Positions 50,152 through 59,333 of a stretch of DNA of 64,000 nucleotides are shown piece after piece (the first letter of the stretch is position 1; every line of letters starts with the position of its first letter). The position numbers were made by a program, and so were the translations under genes. The stretch spans positions 434,001 to 498,000 of the forward strand of contig CBDHYI010000007.1 of NCBI GenBank assembly GCA_965275915.1, written 5' to 3'. A model generated the notes under the pieces. It searched no databases. It worked only from the letters and a program-made list of their open reading frames with translations, and was not told the origin of the DNA. The stretch comes from JBDWFY01 sp965275915 (lineage in GTDB: Bacteria; Pseudomonadota; Alphaproteobacteria; Rhizobiales; Stappiaceae).

Positions 50152-50967
50152 ATGGCGGAAGCGAATTCGATATTGGCTCCAGCAGAGCCTGATGTCGAAC
50201 GTGATCTGTCGAGTCCGATCTCAAAGGCCCTGCTCGTGCTGGATGCGGTGGGAACCGCTGAGTCGCCGCCCCGATTTGCCGATCTGCTTTCCAGACTGCC
50301 CCTTTCCAAGGCAACCCTGCACAGAATGCTGAAAAGCCTGACGAACGAGGGCATGCTGAGCCTGGACGAGACGACACACACCTATCGGGTTGGCCTGCGG
50401 CTTCTCAGACTGGCCCATTCGGCATGGAGCTCAAACACCCTTGCCAATGTCGCCGAGCCGATCCTGGATACGCTCAGTCGCACATTGAACATGACGGTGC
50501 ATCTGGCCGTTCTGGACAATTACCAGGTCCTCTATATCGGCAAGCGGGTCCCGGCCAGCTCGGTCCCGATGTATTCAAGCCCCGGTAAAATCGGCCCGGC
50601 CTATTGCACCGGCGTCGGCAAGGCGCTGCTCGCCTTTCTGCCGGACGAGCAACGTGAGATTTCCCTTTCCGCTCAGAGTTACAGCCGGCATACGGCAACA
50701 ACATTGACCAGCGCCGATGCGCTGCGGGCTGAGCTGAGGGAAATAGTAAAGCGCGGCTATGCCCTGGATGACGAAGAGCATGAGCAAAGCATCATCTGCG
50801 TTGCCGCTCCCATCCTGAGCAGAAACGGAAAGGTACTGGGCGCTCTGTCAGCGACCAGCACCACATTCATTACGACAATCGGCGCCATGAACGGCCTGGC
50901 GCCCAAGATATTGGAAGCGGCCTCCCAGATCGGGGAAGCGGCGGAATTCCAGATGAAACAAGCATAG
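50152..50967 (+). CDS. IclR-family transcriptional regulator of the galactoside operon
   Basis: A ~271-residue regulator with N-terminal winged HTH (ISKALLVLDAVG, RLPLSKATLHRMLKSLTNEGML) and C-terminal IclR effector domain (SRTLNMTVHLAVLDNYQVLYIGK, GVGKALLAFLPDEQ, GYALDDEEHEQSIICVAAPIL). The start chosen is ATG 50152 after GGGAGG; ATG 50134 is in frame, six codons earlier. Divergent from the sugar-binding protein, in the same direction as the ATPase gene 53 bases downstream. Confidence 0.88.
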   Translation: MAEANSILAPAEPDVERDLSSPISKALLVLDAVGTAESPPRFADLLSRLPLSKATLHRMLKSLTNEGMLSLDETTHTYRVGLRLLRLAHSAWSSNTLANVAEPILDTLSRTLNMTVHLAVLDNYQVLYIGKRVPASSVPMYSSPGKIGPAYCTGVGKALLAFLPDEQREISLSAQSYSRHTATTLTSADALRAELREIVKRGYALDDEEHEQSIICVAAPILSRNGKVLGALSATSTTFITTIGAMNGLAPKILEAASQIGEAAEFQMKQA

Positions 50968-51020
50968 GCAGAAGACCGTCAGGCCCAAAAAGGCATGGAC
51001 GTTTCGGGAGGAGGCTGAAT

Positions 51021-52109
51021 ATGACCGGCATAACGCTCAACCAAGTAAAAAAAAGCTATGGCAATGTGGATGTGATCCACGGCGTCGACCTGCAGATCGA
51101 TGACGGCGAGTTCGCGGTTTTTGTCGGTCCGTCAGGGTGCGGCAAGTCCACGCTGCTGCGCACCATCGCCGGGCTTGAAGAGACGACGTCGGGTGAGATC
51201 CATATCGGCCAGCGGGATGTGACCAATGTCGAGCCGGCCGAGCGCGGCGTGGCAATGGTGTTCCAGTCTTACGCACTGTACCCGCACATGACGGTCGAAC
51301 AGAACATGAGCTTCGGCCTCAGAATGGCGAAAGCGCCGGCCGATCATATCCAGAAACGGGTTGATGAAGCAGCAAAGATCCTGCAACTCGGCCCGTATCT
51401 TCAGCGGCGTCCCAAAGCCCTGTCGGGCGGCCAGCGTCAGCGTGTCGCGATCGGACGGGCGATCGTCCGCAATCCCGATGTCTTTCTGTTCGATGAACCC
51501 CTCTCGAACCTTGACGCGGAGCTGCGCGTTCAGATGCGGATCGAAATCGCACGCCTGCATCAGGAAATCGGTGCCACGATGGTATATGTGACCCACGATC
51601 AGGTCGAAGCCATGACCCTTGCCGACAAAATCGTTGTTCTGCAGGGCGGCTATATCGAGCAGGTCGGACCGCCCCTTCACCTTTACGACGATCCTGACAA
51701 TCAGTTTGTCGCGGGCTTCATCGGGTCACCGAAAATGAACTTTATCGGCGGCACGGTCAGCGCAGTCGGCGACGGCACCGCGACCGTCGTACTGCTGAAC
51801 GATGACAGCGCGAGCATCACATTGCCGTTGAAAGACCGGCTTCCGGAGGTCGGCGAGAGTGTCATTCTCGGCATCCGTCCCGAACATATCGAAATTGCAG
51901 AGACGGACGGCGCGAAACTGACGTTGAAAAGCGATGTCACCGAACATCTGGGCGACGTCACCTACGTCTATGCGAATGCGCCAAACGGCGAGCGGATTAT
52001 CATTGAAAAGCGCGGTGAGCGGGTCTCTCAGAACGGCGCGGAGATTTCCATCTATGTTCCGGTAGAACGGGCTTATCTGTTCGACGCCGACGGAAAGCGC
52101 ATGCGCTGA
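51021..52109 (+). CDS. Sugar ABC transporter ATPase (MsmK/UgpC type)
   Basis: A 362-residue ATPase: Walker A GPSGCGKST, Q-loop FQSYALYPHMTV, signature LSGGQRQRVAIGRAIV, Walker B VFLFDEPLSNLD, His switch VTHDQVEA, and a C-terminal MalK-type regulatory OB domain (ILGIRPEHIEIAE). It completes the galactoside importer, though encoded on the other strand with iclR. Start after GGAGG. Confidence 0.93.
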   Translation: MTGITLNQVKKSYGNVDVIHGVDLQIDDGEFAVFVGPSGCGKSTLLRTIAGLEETTSGEIHIGQRDVTNVEPAERGVAMVFQSYALYPHMTVEQNMSFGLRMAKAPADHIQKRVDEAAKILQLGPYLQRRPKALSGGQRQRVAIGRAIVRNPDVFLFDEPLSNLDAELRVQMRIEIARLHQEIGATMVYVTHDQVEAMTLADKIVVLQGGYIEQVGPPLHLYDDPDNQFVAGFIGSPKMNFIGGTVSAVGDGTATVVLLNDDSASITLPLKDRLPEVGESVILGIRPEHIEIAETDGAKLTLKSDVTEHLGDVTYVYANAPNGERIIIEKRGERVSQNGAEISIYVPVERAYLFDADGKRMR

Positions 52110-52154
52110 CCCAAAATTCCGGCGGCCGTCTCCCTCCCTGTGGCGGCCGCCAAT

Positions 52155-52198
52155 TAAAAAGCCCCGGCATCCATCCATCGGATACCGGGGCTTTTTTA
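52155..52198. terminator. Bidirectional Rho-independent terminator
   Basis: AAAAAGCCCCGG...CCGGGGCTTTTTT: an 11-pair stem around a ~9-base loop with A-run before and T-run after, so it can stop transcription from the ATPase gene on the plus strand and from rpsD on the minus strand. Confidence 0.9.
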
Positions 52199-52293
52199 AG
52201 TCTCCTGCCGATACGACAGCATGAGCACCCGCTCAACAAATCCGGAGCGAATTCTTATCATTCAGATAAGTCCATCTGAATGGAAAGCGCGCG

Positions 52294-52911
52294 CTAGCGC
52301 GAATAGAATTCCACGACCAGGTTGGGCTCCATCAGGACCGGGTAAGGCACATCGGCCAACTGCGGGACACGGGCATAGCTTGCGGTCATCTTGTTGTGAT
52401 CGACCGCAACATAGTCCGGCACGTCGCGCTCCGCCAGTTGAACAGCTTCCAGAACGAGCGCGAGCTGCTTGGATTTTTCCTGAACTTCGATCTGATCGCC
52501 CGGGCGAACGCGATAGGAGGGGATATTCACCCGACGGCCATTCACTTTGATGTGGCCGTGATTGATGAACTGACGGGCGGCAAAAACAGTCGGTACGAAT
52601 TTGGCACGATAGATAATCGCATCCAGACGGCTCTCCAGCAGACCGATCAGGTTCTCGGAGGCATCGCCTTTCATCCGGGTTGCTTCTTTATAGGTCCGCA
52701 GGAACTGTTTTTCGGAAATGTTGCCGTAGTAGCCTTTCAGCTTCTGCTTGGCACGCAGTTGCACACCGAAGTCGGAGAGCTTGCCGCGGCGGCGCTGGCC
52801 GTGCTGGCCGGGACCATATTCACGGCGGTTGGCCGGGCTCTTCGGACGACCCCAGATGTTTTCGCCCATACGGCGGTCGAGCTTATATTTCGTGCTGTGA
52901 CGCTTTGACAT
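52294..52911 (-). CDS. rpsD: 30S ribosomal protein S4
   Basis: A 205-residue uS4: MSKRHSTKYKLDRRMGENIW, REYGPGQHGQRRRGKLSDFG, LKGYYGNISEKQF, LESRLDAIIYRAKFVPT and the S4 RNA-binding domain ARQFINHGHIKVNGRRVNIPS. It nucleates 30S assembly on 16S rRNA. Monocistronic here, as is usual in Hyphomicrobiales. Confidence 0.97.
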   Translation of the reverse strand: MSKRHSTKYKLDRRMGENIWGRPKSPANRREYGPGQHGQRRRGKLSDFGVQLRAKQKLKGYYGNISEKQFLRTYKEATRMKGDASENLIGLLESRLDAIIYRAKFVPTVFAARQFINHGHIKVNGRRVNIPSYRVRPGDQIEVQEKSKQLALVLEAVQLAERDVPDYVAVDHNKMTASYARVPQLADVPYPVLMEPNLVVEFYSR

Positions 52912-53054
52912 TCGCGTATACCTTTGATGTCGAATTTGGTTTCAGGTATCACGCCCCTCCTCTGTCTCTGCAAGCAGCCATCCCTAAGATTAAGGCTTTC
53001 TTGCAGCAAACCGACAGGAACGCGGCAAAGCGTTTGCCTGGTCCCACGGGTGCG

Positions 53055-53093
53055 TAAATCAAACACGCGAGCCTCTGCAGGCCCGCGTGATCT
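53055..53093 (-). terminator. Terminator of the helicase gene
   Basis: CACGCGAGCC (53064-53073) pairs with GGCCCGCGTG (53080-53089), one mismatch, 6-base loop; on the minus strand TTTGATTT follows. It lies 60 bases after the helicase stop. Confidence 0.6.
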
Positions 53094-53149
53094 GAGGTGT
53101 CCTAGTGGATCGCCCCAGGTATGTCAATAAACCGGCGGGCGATTTTTCA

Positions 53150-54505
53150 TTACAGCGCCGGGTTTTCGCCAGCCGCCGTATCATTGCGGTCCCTGCGGCG
53201 CGCATTCTTGCCCGGACGATTTGCCCTGCGTTTTCGCCCCGGACCGTCCTCATGTCGGACACTCCGCTGACGACCATCTGAATTGACCCGCTTCTGGCCG
53301 CCGCGAAAACCAGAGCCCCCACGCCGGCTTTTGCCGCGCGATCGTTCGTCTGTGACAGGAACCGGTGCCAGTTCAATCCCATCCACTTCTTCGATGACAT
53401 CGATCGATCGCTTCATCAGGCGCTCAACAGCCCGCAAGGAGCCCCGGTCATCGCCGCTGCACAGCGCGATGGATTGCCCCGACGCGCCGGCACGCGCAGT
53501 GCGCCCGATCCGATGCACATAGATTTCAGGCACATCCGGCAGATCGTAATTGAATACGTGACTGACATGGTCGATATCGATGCCGCGAGCCGCAATATCC
53601 GTTGCGACAAGGATCCGGATCCTGCCGTTCCTGAAAGACGCCAGCGTCCGCTGCCTCTGCCCCTGAGTCTTGTTGCCGTGAATGGCGCCGCATTCGATGC
53701 CGTCTTTCGACAAAGATCGGGCGACCTTGTCCGCACCATGCTTGGTTCTGGTGAAAAGGATGGCTTTCTGGATGTTGTCGTTCTTTATGAGCTGTTGAAC
53801 CAGAGCCGTTTTTTGATTGCGCGCCACATAAATCAGCTTCTGATCCACCTTATCCGCTGTGGCGCTGACCGGCGCCACCCTCACTTCCACCGGATCGGTC
53901 AGAAACGACGCTGCCAGATCGGCAATCGCCTTGGGCATGGTGGCGGAGAAAAACAGCGTCTGGCGCGGCTGCGGCAAAATCTGGGCCAGCTTCCTCATAT
54001 CGTGGATGAACCCCAGATCCATCATCTGGTCCGCTTCATCCAGCACGAAATACTCGACCTTTTCGAGGCTCAACGACCGGGAACGAACAAGATCCAGCAG
54101 TCTGCCCGGCGTTGCAACCAGAAGATCGGTTCCATGTTTGAGATTGTTAATCTGGCGCCGAATGGGCATGCCGCCAAAAACCGCCATCGTCTTTACACCG
54201 GTAAACCGGGCATATTTTCGACAATTGTCGGCAATCTGCATTGCCAATTCGCGGGTCGGACTCAGAATGAGCGCGCGCGGCGCACCGGCAGTCCGACGTT
54301 TTTTTTCGATCGTCAATTTGTGCAGTATCGGCAGAGCAAAAGCGGCGGTTTTTCCGGTGCCGGTCTGCGCCAGACCAAGCAGATCACGCCCGGCCAGCAC
54401 ATGAGGAATCGCCTGTTTCTGAATCGGAGTCGGATCCAGATAATTTTCAGCAGTCAGAGCTTTGAGGAGCGGCTGTGCCAGCTCCAGGTCTTCAAAACCA
54501 GTCAA
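53150..54505 (-). CDS. DEAD-box RNA helicase, RhlE-like
   Basis: A ~451-residue helicase: Q motif FEDLELAQPLLKALTAENY / PTPIQKQAIP, motif I AQTGTGKT, Ia PTRELAMQ, Ib TPGRLLDL, II DEAD in VLDEADQMMDLGF, III SAT in FFSATMP, V ARGIDIDHVSHV, VI HRIGRTARAG, then a basic Arg/Gly tail (RGKSRRGGSGFRGGQ). It acts in ribosome assembly or RNA turnover, often in the cold. The TTG at 54505 starts right at the conserved TGFEDLEL; an upstream ATG (54589) adds unrelated residues. Confidence 0.9.
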   Translation of the reverse strand: MTGFEDLELAQPLLKALTAENYLDPTPIQKQAIPHVLAGRDLLGLAQTGTGKTAAFALPILHKLTIEKKRRTAGAPRALILSPTRELAMQIADNCRKYARFTGVKTMAVFGGMPIRRQINNLKHGTDLLVATPGRLLDLVRSRSLSLEKVEYFVLDEADQMMDLGFIHDMRKLAQILPQPRQTLFFSATMPKAIADLAASFLTDPVEVRVAPVSATADKVDQKLIYVARNQKTALVQQLIKNDNIQKAILFTRTKHGADKVARSLSKDGIECGAIHGNKTQGQRQRTLASFRNGRIRILVATDIAARGIDIDHVSHVFNYDLPDVPEIYVHRIGRTARAGASGQSIALCSGDDRGSLRAVERLMKRSIDVIEEVDGIELAPVPVTDERSRGKSRRGGSGFRGGQKRVNSDGRQRSVRHEDGPGRKRRANRPGKNARRRDRNDTAAGENPAL

Positions 54506-54743
54506 AACAGTTATCTTTCGGTATCCGGCGTAATAAAAGCGATCCGGTCGACATTTCACCTCGAAAGTCGCGCTCAACTTGGATCGCACTCAATGCCGGA
54601 GCATATGAAGTGTCAGGAAAAGGAAATCGAGGTCATTCCCATGAATGAGGGAATGCGTGGCTGATGGCCAAAACCCTCTCGCCCTCCACGCGTGATATCG
54701 CGATCGGGCAATGCGCCCTATGTCGTCCCTGCCGCCGGTTAAG

Positions 54744-55589
54744 TCAAGCTTTATTTTGCAGCGCAACATTCTGCGTGGTGTTATCCAAGCTGTTGATGTT
54801 GCTCATTCCGATGGCCGTCCGGGCCATTTCGGGAAAGCCGGGATGCGACCCGGTGGTTTCAAATGTCAGGGTGCCCGGTTCCGACCCTTCCCCGGCGCCT
54901 GCGGCGCTTTCAACCGCCCCGTCGCGCAAGACCGCGGCAACGCGCCTTGCGATGGCCGGAGCGGGATCCACCAATTGAACCGGCCAGCGCGCGTATCGTT
55001 CGATCTCTTCCTGAAGAAACGGATAGTGTGTACAGCCCAGCACGATGACATCAGTCCGGACCGGGCCCTTTTCGACAAAGCAGGGCGCAATCTCGGATTT
55101 AAGCTTTTCAGGTGCAACCGGCCGGCCGGCCAGCTTGTCTTCGGCAAGTTCGGCCAGAACAGCGGCTCCGACCAGATTGATCGCCACATCCGGAGCCCAC
55201 CTGGCAATCAGATCGAACGTATAATCGCGCTTGACCGTCCCCGGCGTTGCCAGAACGGAAATAAGCCCTGTCCGCGTCAATGCCGCGGCGGGCTTGATGG
55301 CCGGAACGGTTCCAACGACCGGAATATCCAGACGCGCCCGAAGCGGCGGCAATACCAGCGTGGAAGCGGTGTTGCAGGCGATCACAAGTGCTTTTGCATT
55401 CCTGCTGACTGCGGCCTGTGCCACCAGCGAAACAATATGATCCACAAGCGCCGCCTCATCCCAGTTTCCATAAGGAAAAGCTGCCAGATCAGCGAGATAA
55501 TGCATATCCTCGTTTGGCAGCCGCGCCCGCATTTCCCTGAGGACGGACAGGCCGCCGGCACCGGAATCAAAGACCAGGATGCCGGACAT
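54744..55589 (-). CDS. murI: Glutamate racemase
   Basis: A 281-residue Asp/Glu racemase with the first catalytic motif VFDSGAGGLSVL, ALVIACNTAST (catalytic Cys 1) and VLGCTHYPFL (Cys 2). It makes D-glutamate for peptidoglycan. Nine bases separate it from trmJ, with which it forms an operon. Confidence 0.95.
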   Translation of the reverse strand: MSGILVFDSGAGGLSVLREMRARLPNEDMHYLADLAAFPYGNWDEAALVDHIVSLVAQAAVSRNAKALVIACNTASTLVLPPLRARLDIPVVGTVPAIKPAAALTRTGLISVLATPGTVKRDYTFDLIARWAPDVAINLVGAAVLAELAEDKLAGRPVAPEKLKSEIAPCFVEKGPVRTDVIVLGCTHYPFLQEEIERYARWPVQLVDPAPAIARRVAAVLRDGAVESAAGAGEGSEPGTLTFETTGSHPGFPEMARTAIGMSNINSLDNTTQNVALQNKA

Positions 55590-55597
55590 TGCCGCTC

Positions 55598-56395
55598 CTA
55601 TTCCCTGTTTTTGGCGGCGACAATGTCGTCGCGCTTTCTGGGGCGCGTCTTTCGGCCCTCCAAGGCGGCCACGACTCCTCTGAGGGTCCGCACCTGTTGC
55701 TCGTTGAGACGCGCCTGGCCGAAAATCGCGCGTAAGTTAAGTTCCATAACCGGGCGCATTTCCGGCGGCCTGAAATACCCTGCCCCATCCAGCGCCCCTT
55801 CCAGGTGCTCGAATAAACGAATGAGATCATCTTTGGGAGCGGGCATTGCATCAGGCGCACCAAACGGCAGGACTTCACCCATCGTCTTTATCCGCCACTC
55901 GTAACAGAGCAGCAGGACAGCCTGCGCTATATTCAGAGACGCGAATTCCGGATCGACCGGCAGCGTGACGATTTCGTCGGCCAGCGCGACTTCGTCATTG
56001 TTCAGTCCCCAGCGCTCGCGGCCGAACATCAGGCCTGTTCGAGCGCCTTGCGAACCGAATCCGGCCAGGGTACGCCCCGCTTCATCCGGACCGCGGACAG
56101 ATTTCGCCAGTTCCCGATTGCGTGCCGTCGTAGCGTAAACAAACTGAAGGTCGGCAACCGCCGCCTCCGCCGTTTCGAACACCTGCACATTATCGATGAC
56201 ATGATCCGCCCGACTGGCCGCGGAGCGGGCCTTTTCGTTCGGCCATCCCTCGCGCGGATTGACGATCCTGAGATCTTTGACGCCAAAATTCGCCATTGCG
56301 CGGGCTGCGGTGCCGATATTTTCGCCAAGCTGCGGCTCGCAAAGAATGATGGCAGGCGGCAACGGCACCGCGTCTTTATCTGTCTGTGTGGTCAT
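55598..56395 (-). CDS. trmJ: tRNA (cytidine/uridine-2'-O-)-methyltransferase TrmJ
   Basis: A 265-residue SpoU/TrmD-fold methyltransferase: AIILCEPQLGENIGTAARAM, LRIVNPREGWPNEKA, GLMFGRERWGLNNDEVALAD (motif 2) and LNIAQAVLLLCYEW (motif 3), with a C-terminal helical extension. It methylates the 2'-OH of nucleotide 32 in tRNA. Starts 9 bases downstream of the adenylate cyclase gene. Confidence 0.93.
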   Translation of the reverse strand: MTTQTDKDAVPLPPAIILCEPQLGENIGTAARAMANFGVKDLRIVNPREGWPNEKARSAASRADHVIDNVQVFETAEAAVADLQFVYATTARNRELAKSVRGPDEAGRTLAGFGSQGARTGLMFGRERWGLNNDEVALADEIVTLPVDPEFASLNIAQAVLLLCYEWRIKTMGEVLPFGAPDAMPAPKDDLIRLFEHLEGALDGAGYFRPPEMRPVMELNLRAIFGQARLNEQQVRTLRGVVAALEGRKTRPRKRDDIVAAKNRE

Positions 56396-56404
56396 CGGCT
56401 CCGT

Positions 56405-57598
56405 TCAGGCTCGGGTCTCAGTCTTTTCACACGCATCGCGCAGGGCGATGATTTTTTGCGGCTCCGCAAATCCCTTCAGCCGGACACGCCTGGCACGCGC
56501 ATGAGAGATGCCCAGAAGATCTGCGACCGGTTCTGAAATCACGGTTTGGGCTCCGATCGCATCCGCTTCAGACAGAAGCCGCGACGCCAGATTGACGGCA
56601 CTGCCTATTGCTGTGAAATCAAGGCGGCTGATCGAGCCGATATTGCCATAGTGGATCGGGCCTATATGAATACTGGCGCGAAAGGGTGGCGCTTTATCGT
56701 CGGAGGGCGTGCCGTCGACACCGGAGGCTTCCGCCAGCGCGTCGGCCGCCCGTTTGCACGCTTCTTTTTCCGAACATGTGTCTGAAACGGGAAAGATCGC
56801 CAGCAGTCCGTCGCCCATGAATTTCAGTATTTCGCCCTCCCGCTCCACAATAGGCGGCACGATATGATCGTAAAAGCTGTTCAACCTCTCAATGGCGATC
56901 TTTGCTCCCCCTTCATTCGACATTTTCGTAAAGCCGATGAGGTCTGCAAACACGATGCCCGCATGGATGATTTCAAAATCGCCTCTGTGGACGTGGCCCG
57001 CGAGGATCCGGCCACCGCTGTTTCTTCCGACATAGGCCGACAGCAGCGTGCTTGCGTTCAGCCGCAGCATGTAGGTTTCGGCAAGCCGGGCAAGGGGGAG
57101 TCTCAATCTCTCGAGCGCTTCTATCATGTCGTCTGTAAAGCCGTCAGGCGATTTGCTCGTCCAGGAGACGGCATGGGTTTCACCGGTGGTGAAAATGAGC
57201 GGCTGCGCCAGATAATCTGTCGCACCATCGGCTTTGATTTCCTTCAGAATCTTGAAATCGTCTGGACAGTCGGGATCGATCAGCCGACGCCGTATCGGTT
57301 TTTTTGTCCTCAGAACCGTCGGCAGCGGATTGGCGAGATATTCCTCCTCCTGAAAGGCCGTCATGTGGGCATCGTGCTGTTGCACTTCGGCGCCCGGCGA
57401 CCACACAAATCGCCGGCCCAGGAGGTTCGGGTGCAGCGTATAGATAAAAAGCGCGAACCGGTCCACAGAGATGCCGGCCGCCACAGCGCGTTCGCAAATG
57501 CCGGAAACGATTTGCCGCGCATCGGCGCTTGGACGCGCACCGTCGCACATCCACAAAAACAGCTCTTCGAATTTTTCCCGATCCAGCGCTACAACCAA
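56405..57598 (-). CDS. Class III adenylate cyclase with N-terminal sensory domain
   Basis: A 397-residue cytosolic protein. The C-terminal ~190 residues are a class III cyclase: metal Asp in FADLIGFTKMS, second metal Asp in FMGDGLLAIFP with the purine-contact Lys (EILKFMGDG), and Asp plus transition-state Asn/Arg in RLDFTAIGSAVNLASR; the Lys/Asp pair indicates ATP, not GTP. The N-terminal ~200 residues form an unnamed domain common in rhizobial cyclases (DRFALFIYTLHPNLLGRRFVW). TTG start after GAGG. It precedes trmJ and murI in the same direction. Confidence 0.88.
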   Translation of the reverse strand: MVVALDREKFEELFLWMCDGARPSADARQIVSGICERAVAAGISVDRFALFIYTLHPNLLGRRFVWSPGAEVQQHDAHMTAFQEEEYLANPLPTVLRTKKPIRRRLIDPDCPDDFKILKEIKADGATDYLAQPLIFTTGETHAVSWTSKSPDGFTDDMIEALERLRLPLARLAETYMLRLNASTLLSAYVGRNSGGRILAGHVHRGDFEIIHAGIVFADLIGFTKMSNEGGAKIAIERLNSFYDHIVPPIVEREGEILKFMGDGLLAIFPVSDTCSEKEACKRAADALAEASGVDGTPSDDKAPPFRASIHIGPIHYGNIGSISRLDFTAIGSAVNLASRLLSEADAIGAQTVISEPVADLLGISHARARRVRLKGFAEPQKIIALRDACEKTETRA

Positions 57599-57674
57599 TA
57601 GGCATCCTCACCGACGTCACCGGGAATCCCGCGCCGGTTTTCAAAACAAGCCATGTTTCATGGCGGAACGGCCA

Positions 57675-59276
57675 TCAGGACTTCCGGGTCAAACCACTGA
57701 ATTCCTGATTATATTCCTGAAGGACCTGTCTGGTAAACCGTCCGATTTCCGCATATTCCGCTTCGGTCAGATTTGCAAGCGATACGCGGGCGGACGGATC
57801 AACGACTTCAAATCCTTTGCCCGGGAGCAGGACCACACCGGTTTCCTTGGCAAGGCGGAACAGGAAATCGTAGCCCTTCTTCTCAGAAACAAACCAGTCC
57901 GAGAACGCTTTACCGTACAGCGTCCCGCTGATCTTCTGCAGATTGATGAGCGTGTAATAGTTGACGTCATTGGGCTCATGCACCGGCTGCACGCCCATAT
58001 TGAGGCAGAGTGTCTTGAACCGTTTGCGGATCAGGCCCTTCGCCGCGTCTTTATATTTCCTGTCCCGGTCCAGGAGCCCGGAGAGGGCGAACAAGGTCAT
58101 CTGGAGCTGTTGCGGCGTCGATGCACCGGCCGTGTGGTTGAGCGCCACGGCCCGGCTGTCGGCGACCAGCCTGTCGATGAACCGGATCTCCCGGGGCGTT
58201 GTCGTCAAAGAAGCGTATCGCTGGTCAAGCGCCTGTTTTTGCGCCTCGGGCAGATTTGCCAGCGCATCGTCAAACACATTGTCGCTGTGCAAGGCAATCG
58301 CGCCGATACGCCAACCGGTTGCGCCGAAATACTTGGAGAATGAATACACACAGAGCGTGTTTTTCGGGCAGGTCGCAAACAGGGAAACGAAGTCGTCGGC
58401 AAATGTTGCGTAAACATCGTCCGTAACGATGAACAGGTCCGGACGTTTGTTTCTGATCAGGTCGGACAACTGGCCCAGGGCCTTGTCCGAGATTTTGACC
58501 GACGGCGGATTGCTGGGATTGACGAGGCAAAAAATCCTGATTGACGGATCTTCCAGTTTGGCAATTTCAGAGGCGCTGAACTGCCAGTCTTCGTCCTCCT
58601 CCATTCGGATGTCGACAATATCGAGATCATATTCCGCCAGCGGCGGAATTTCGAGGTAGGGCGAGAAGATCGGCGTGCCAAGGGCAATCCTGTCGCCTTT
58701 GTTTACGAGCCCGTTCACCGACAGCGAATGGAAAATATATGCCATGGCGGCCGTACCGCCTTCCGTCGCAAAGGTGTCGAAAGAACCGGTATGGGGTGTC
58801 AAGCCGAACATTTCCTGCTGAAGATAGGAAGACACAATGCGTTCGCATCCTGAGAGCATGCGCGGCGGGGACGGATAGGTACAGCCAAGAAAGGCCTGAA
58901 CGAACTCAAACACCAGCGCCTCCCGGTCAAGTCCGAGCTGATCGTTTGCATAGGAGATCGCGGCATCGAGAAAACGCATGCCATCGCTGTCATTCTGCCG
59001 ATGCCGAAACGTCTCAAAGCGCTGCAGAATGCCGTTTTTGTCCGGCAGACCGCCAAATCCGCTGTCCAGATAGGAATAGGACCGCTCCGCCTCCTCCAGC
59101 GCGAAATCACCGAGCCGGAGAAATGCGCGTCTTGGATGCGTTGCGAGGAAATTGGGGTTGCCGCGACCGGCGTTCAGCATGATGCGCTGGGACTCGGTTG
59201 TGGCAATTCTGATCAGTTGATCCTTGAGCTCAAACGGGCTGAGCGCGCTCAGGTCATTTACATCGATATCGGTCAT
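57675..59276 (-). CDS. aspD: Aspartate 4-decarboxylase (bifunctional with aspartate aminotransferase activity)
   Basis: A 533-residue fold-type I PLP enzyme: LNAGRGNPNFLATHPRRAF, EGGTAAMAYIF, FCLVNPSNPPSVKISD, and Schiff-base Lys in YSFSKYFGATGWRIGA. Length and the N-terminal NAGRGNPN motif are those of AspD, which converts L-aspartate to L-alanine and CO2. AGAGGA upstream of ATG. It lies just downstream of aspT on the same strand, so the two work as a decarboxylation/exchange pair. Confidence 0.92.
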   Translation of the reverse strand: MTDIDVNDLSALSPFELKDQLIRIATTESQRIMLNAGRGNPNFLATHPRRAFLRLGDFALEEAERSYSYLDSGFGGLPDKNGILQRFETFRHRQNDSDGMRFLDAAISYANDQLGLDREALVFEFVQAFLGCTYPSPPRMLSGCERIVSSYLQQEMFGLTPHTGSFDTFATEGGTAAMAYIFHSLSVNGLVNKGDRIALGTPIFSPYLEIPPLAEYDLDIVDIRMEEDEDWQFSASEIAKLEDPSIRIFCLVNPSNPPSVKISDKALGQLSDLIRNKRPDLFIVTDDVYATFADDFVSLFATCPKNTLCVYSFSKYFGATGWRIGAIALHSDNVFDDALANLPEAQKQALDQRYASLTTTPREIRFIDRLVADSRAVALNHTAGASTPQQLQMTLFALSGLLDRDRKYKDAAKGLIRKRFKTLCLNMGVQPVHEPNDVNYYTLINLQKISGTLYGKAFSDWFVSEKKGYDFLFRLAKETGVVLLPGKGFEVVDPSARVSLANLTEAEYAEIGRFTRQVLQEYNQEFSGLTRKS

Positions 59277-59333
59277 GAAACATTCCTCTTCCGGAGGATT
59301 TCAGGCACAAAAACCATCTGCGCCGCTTTGCTC

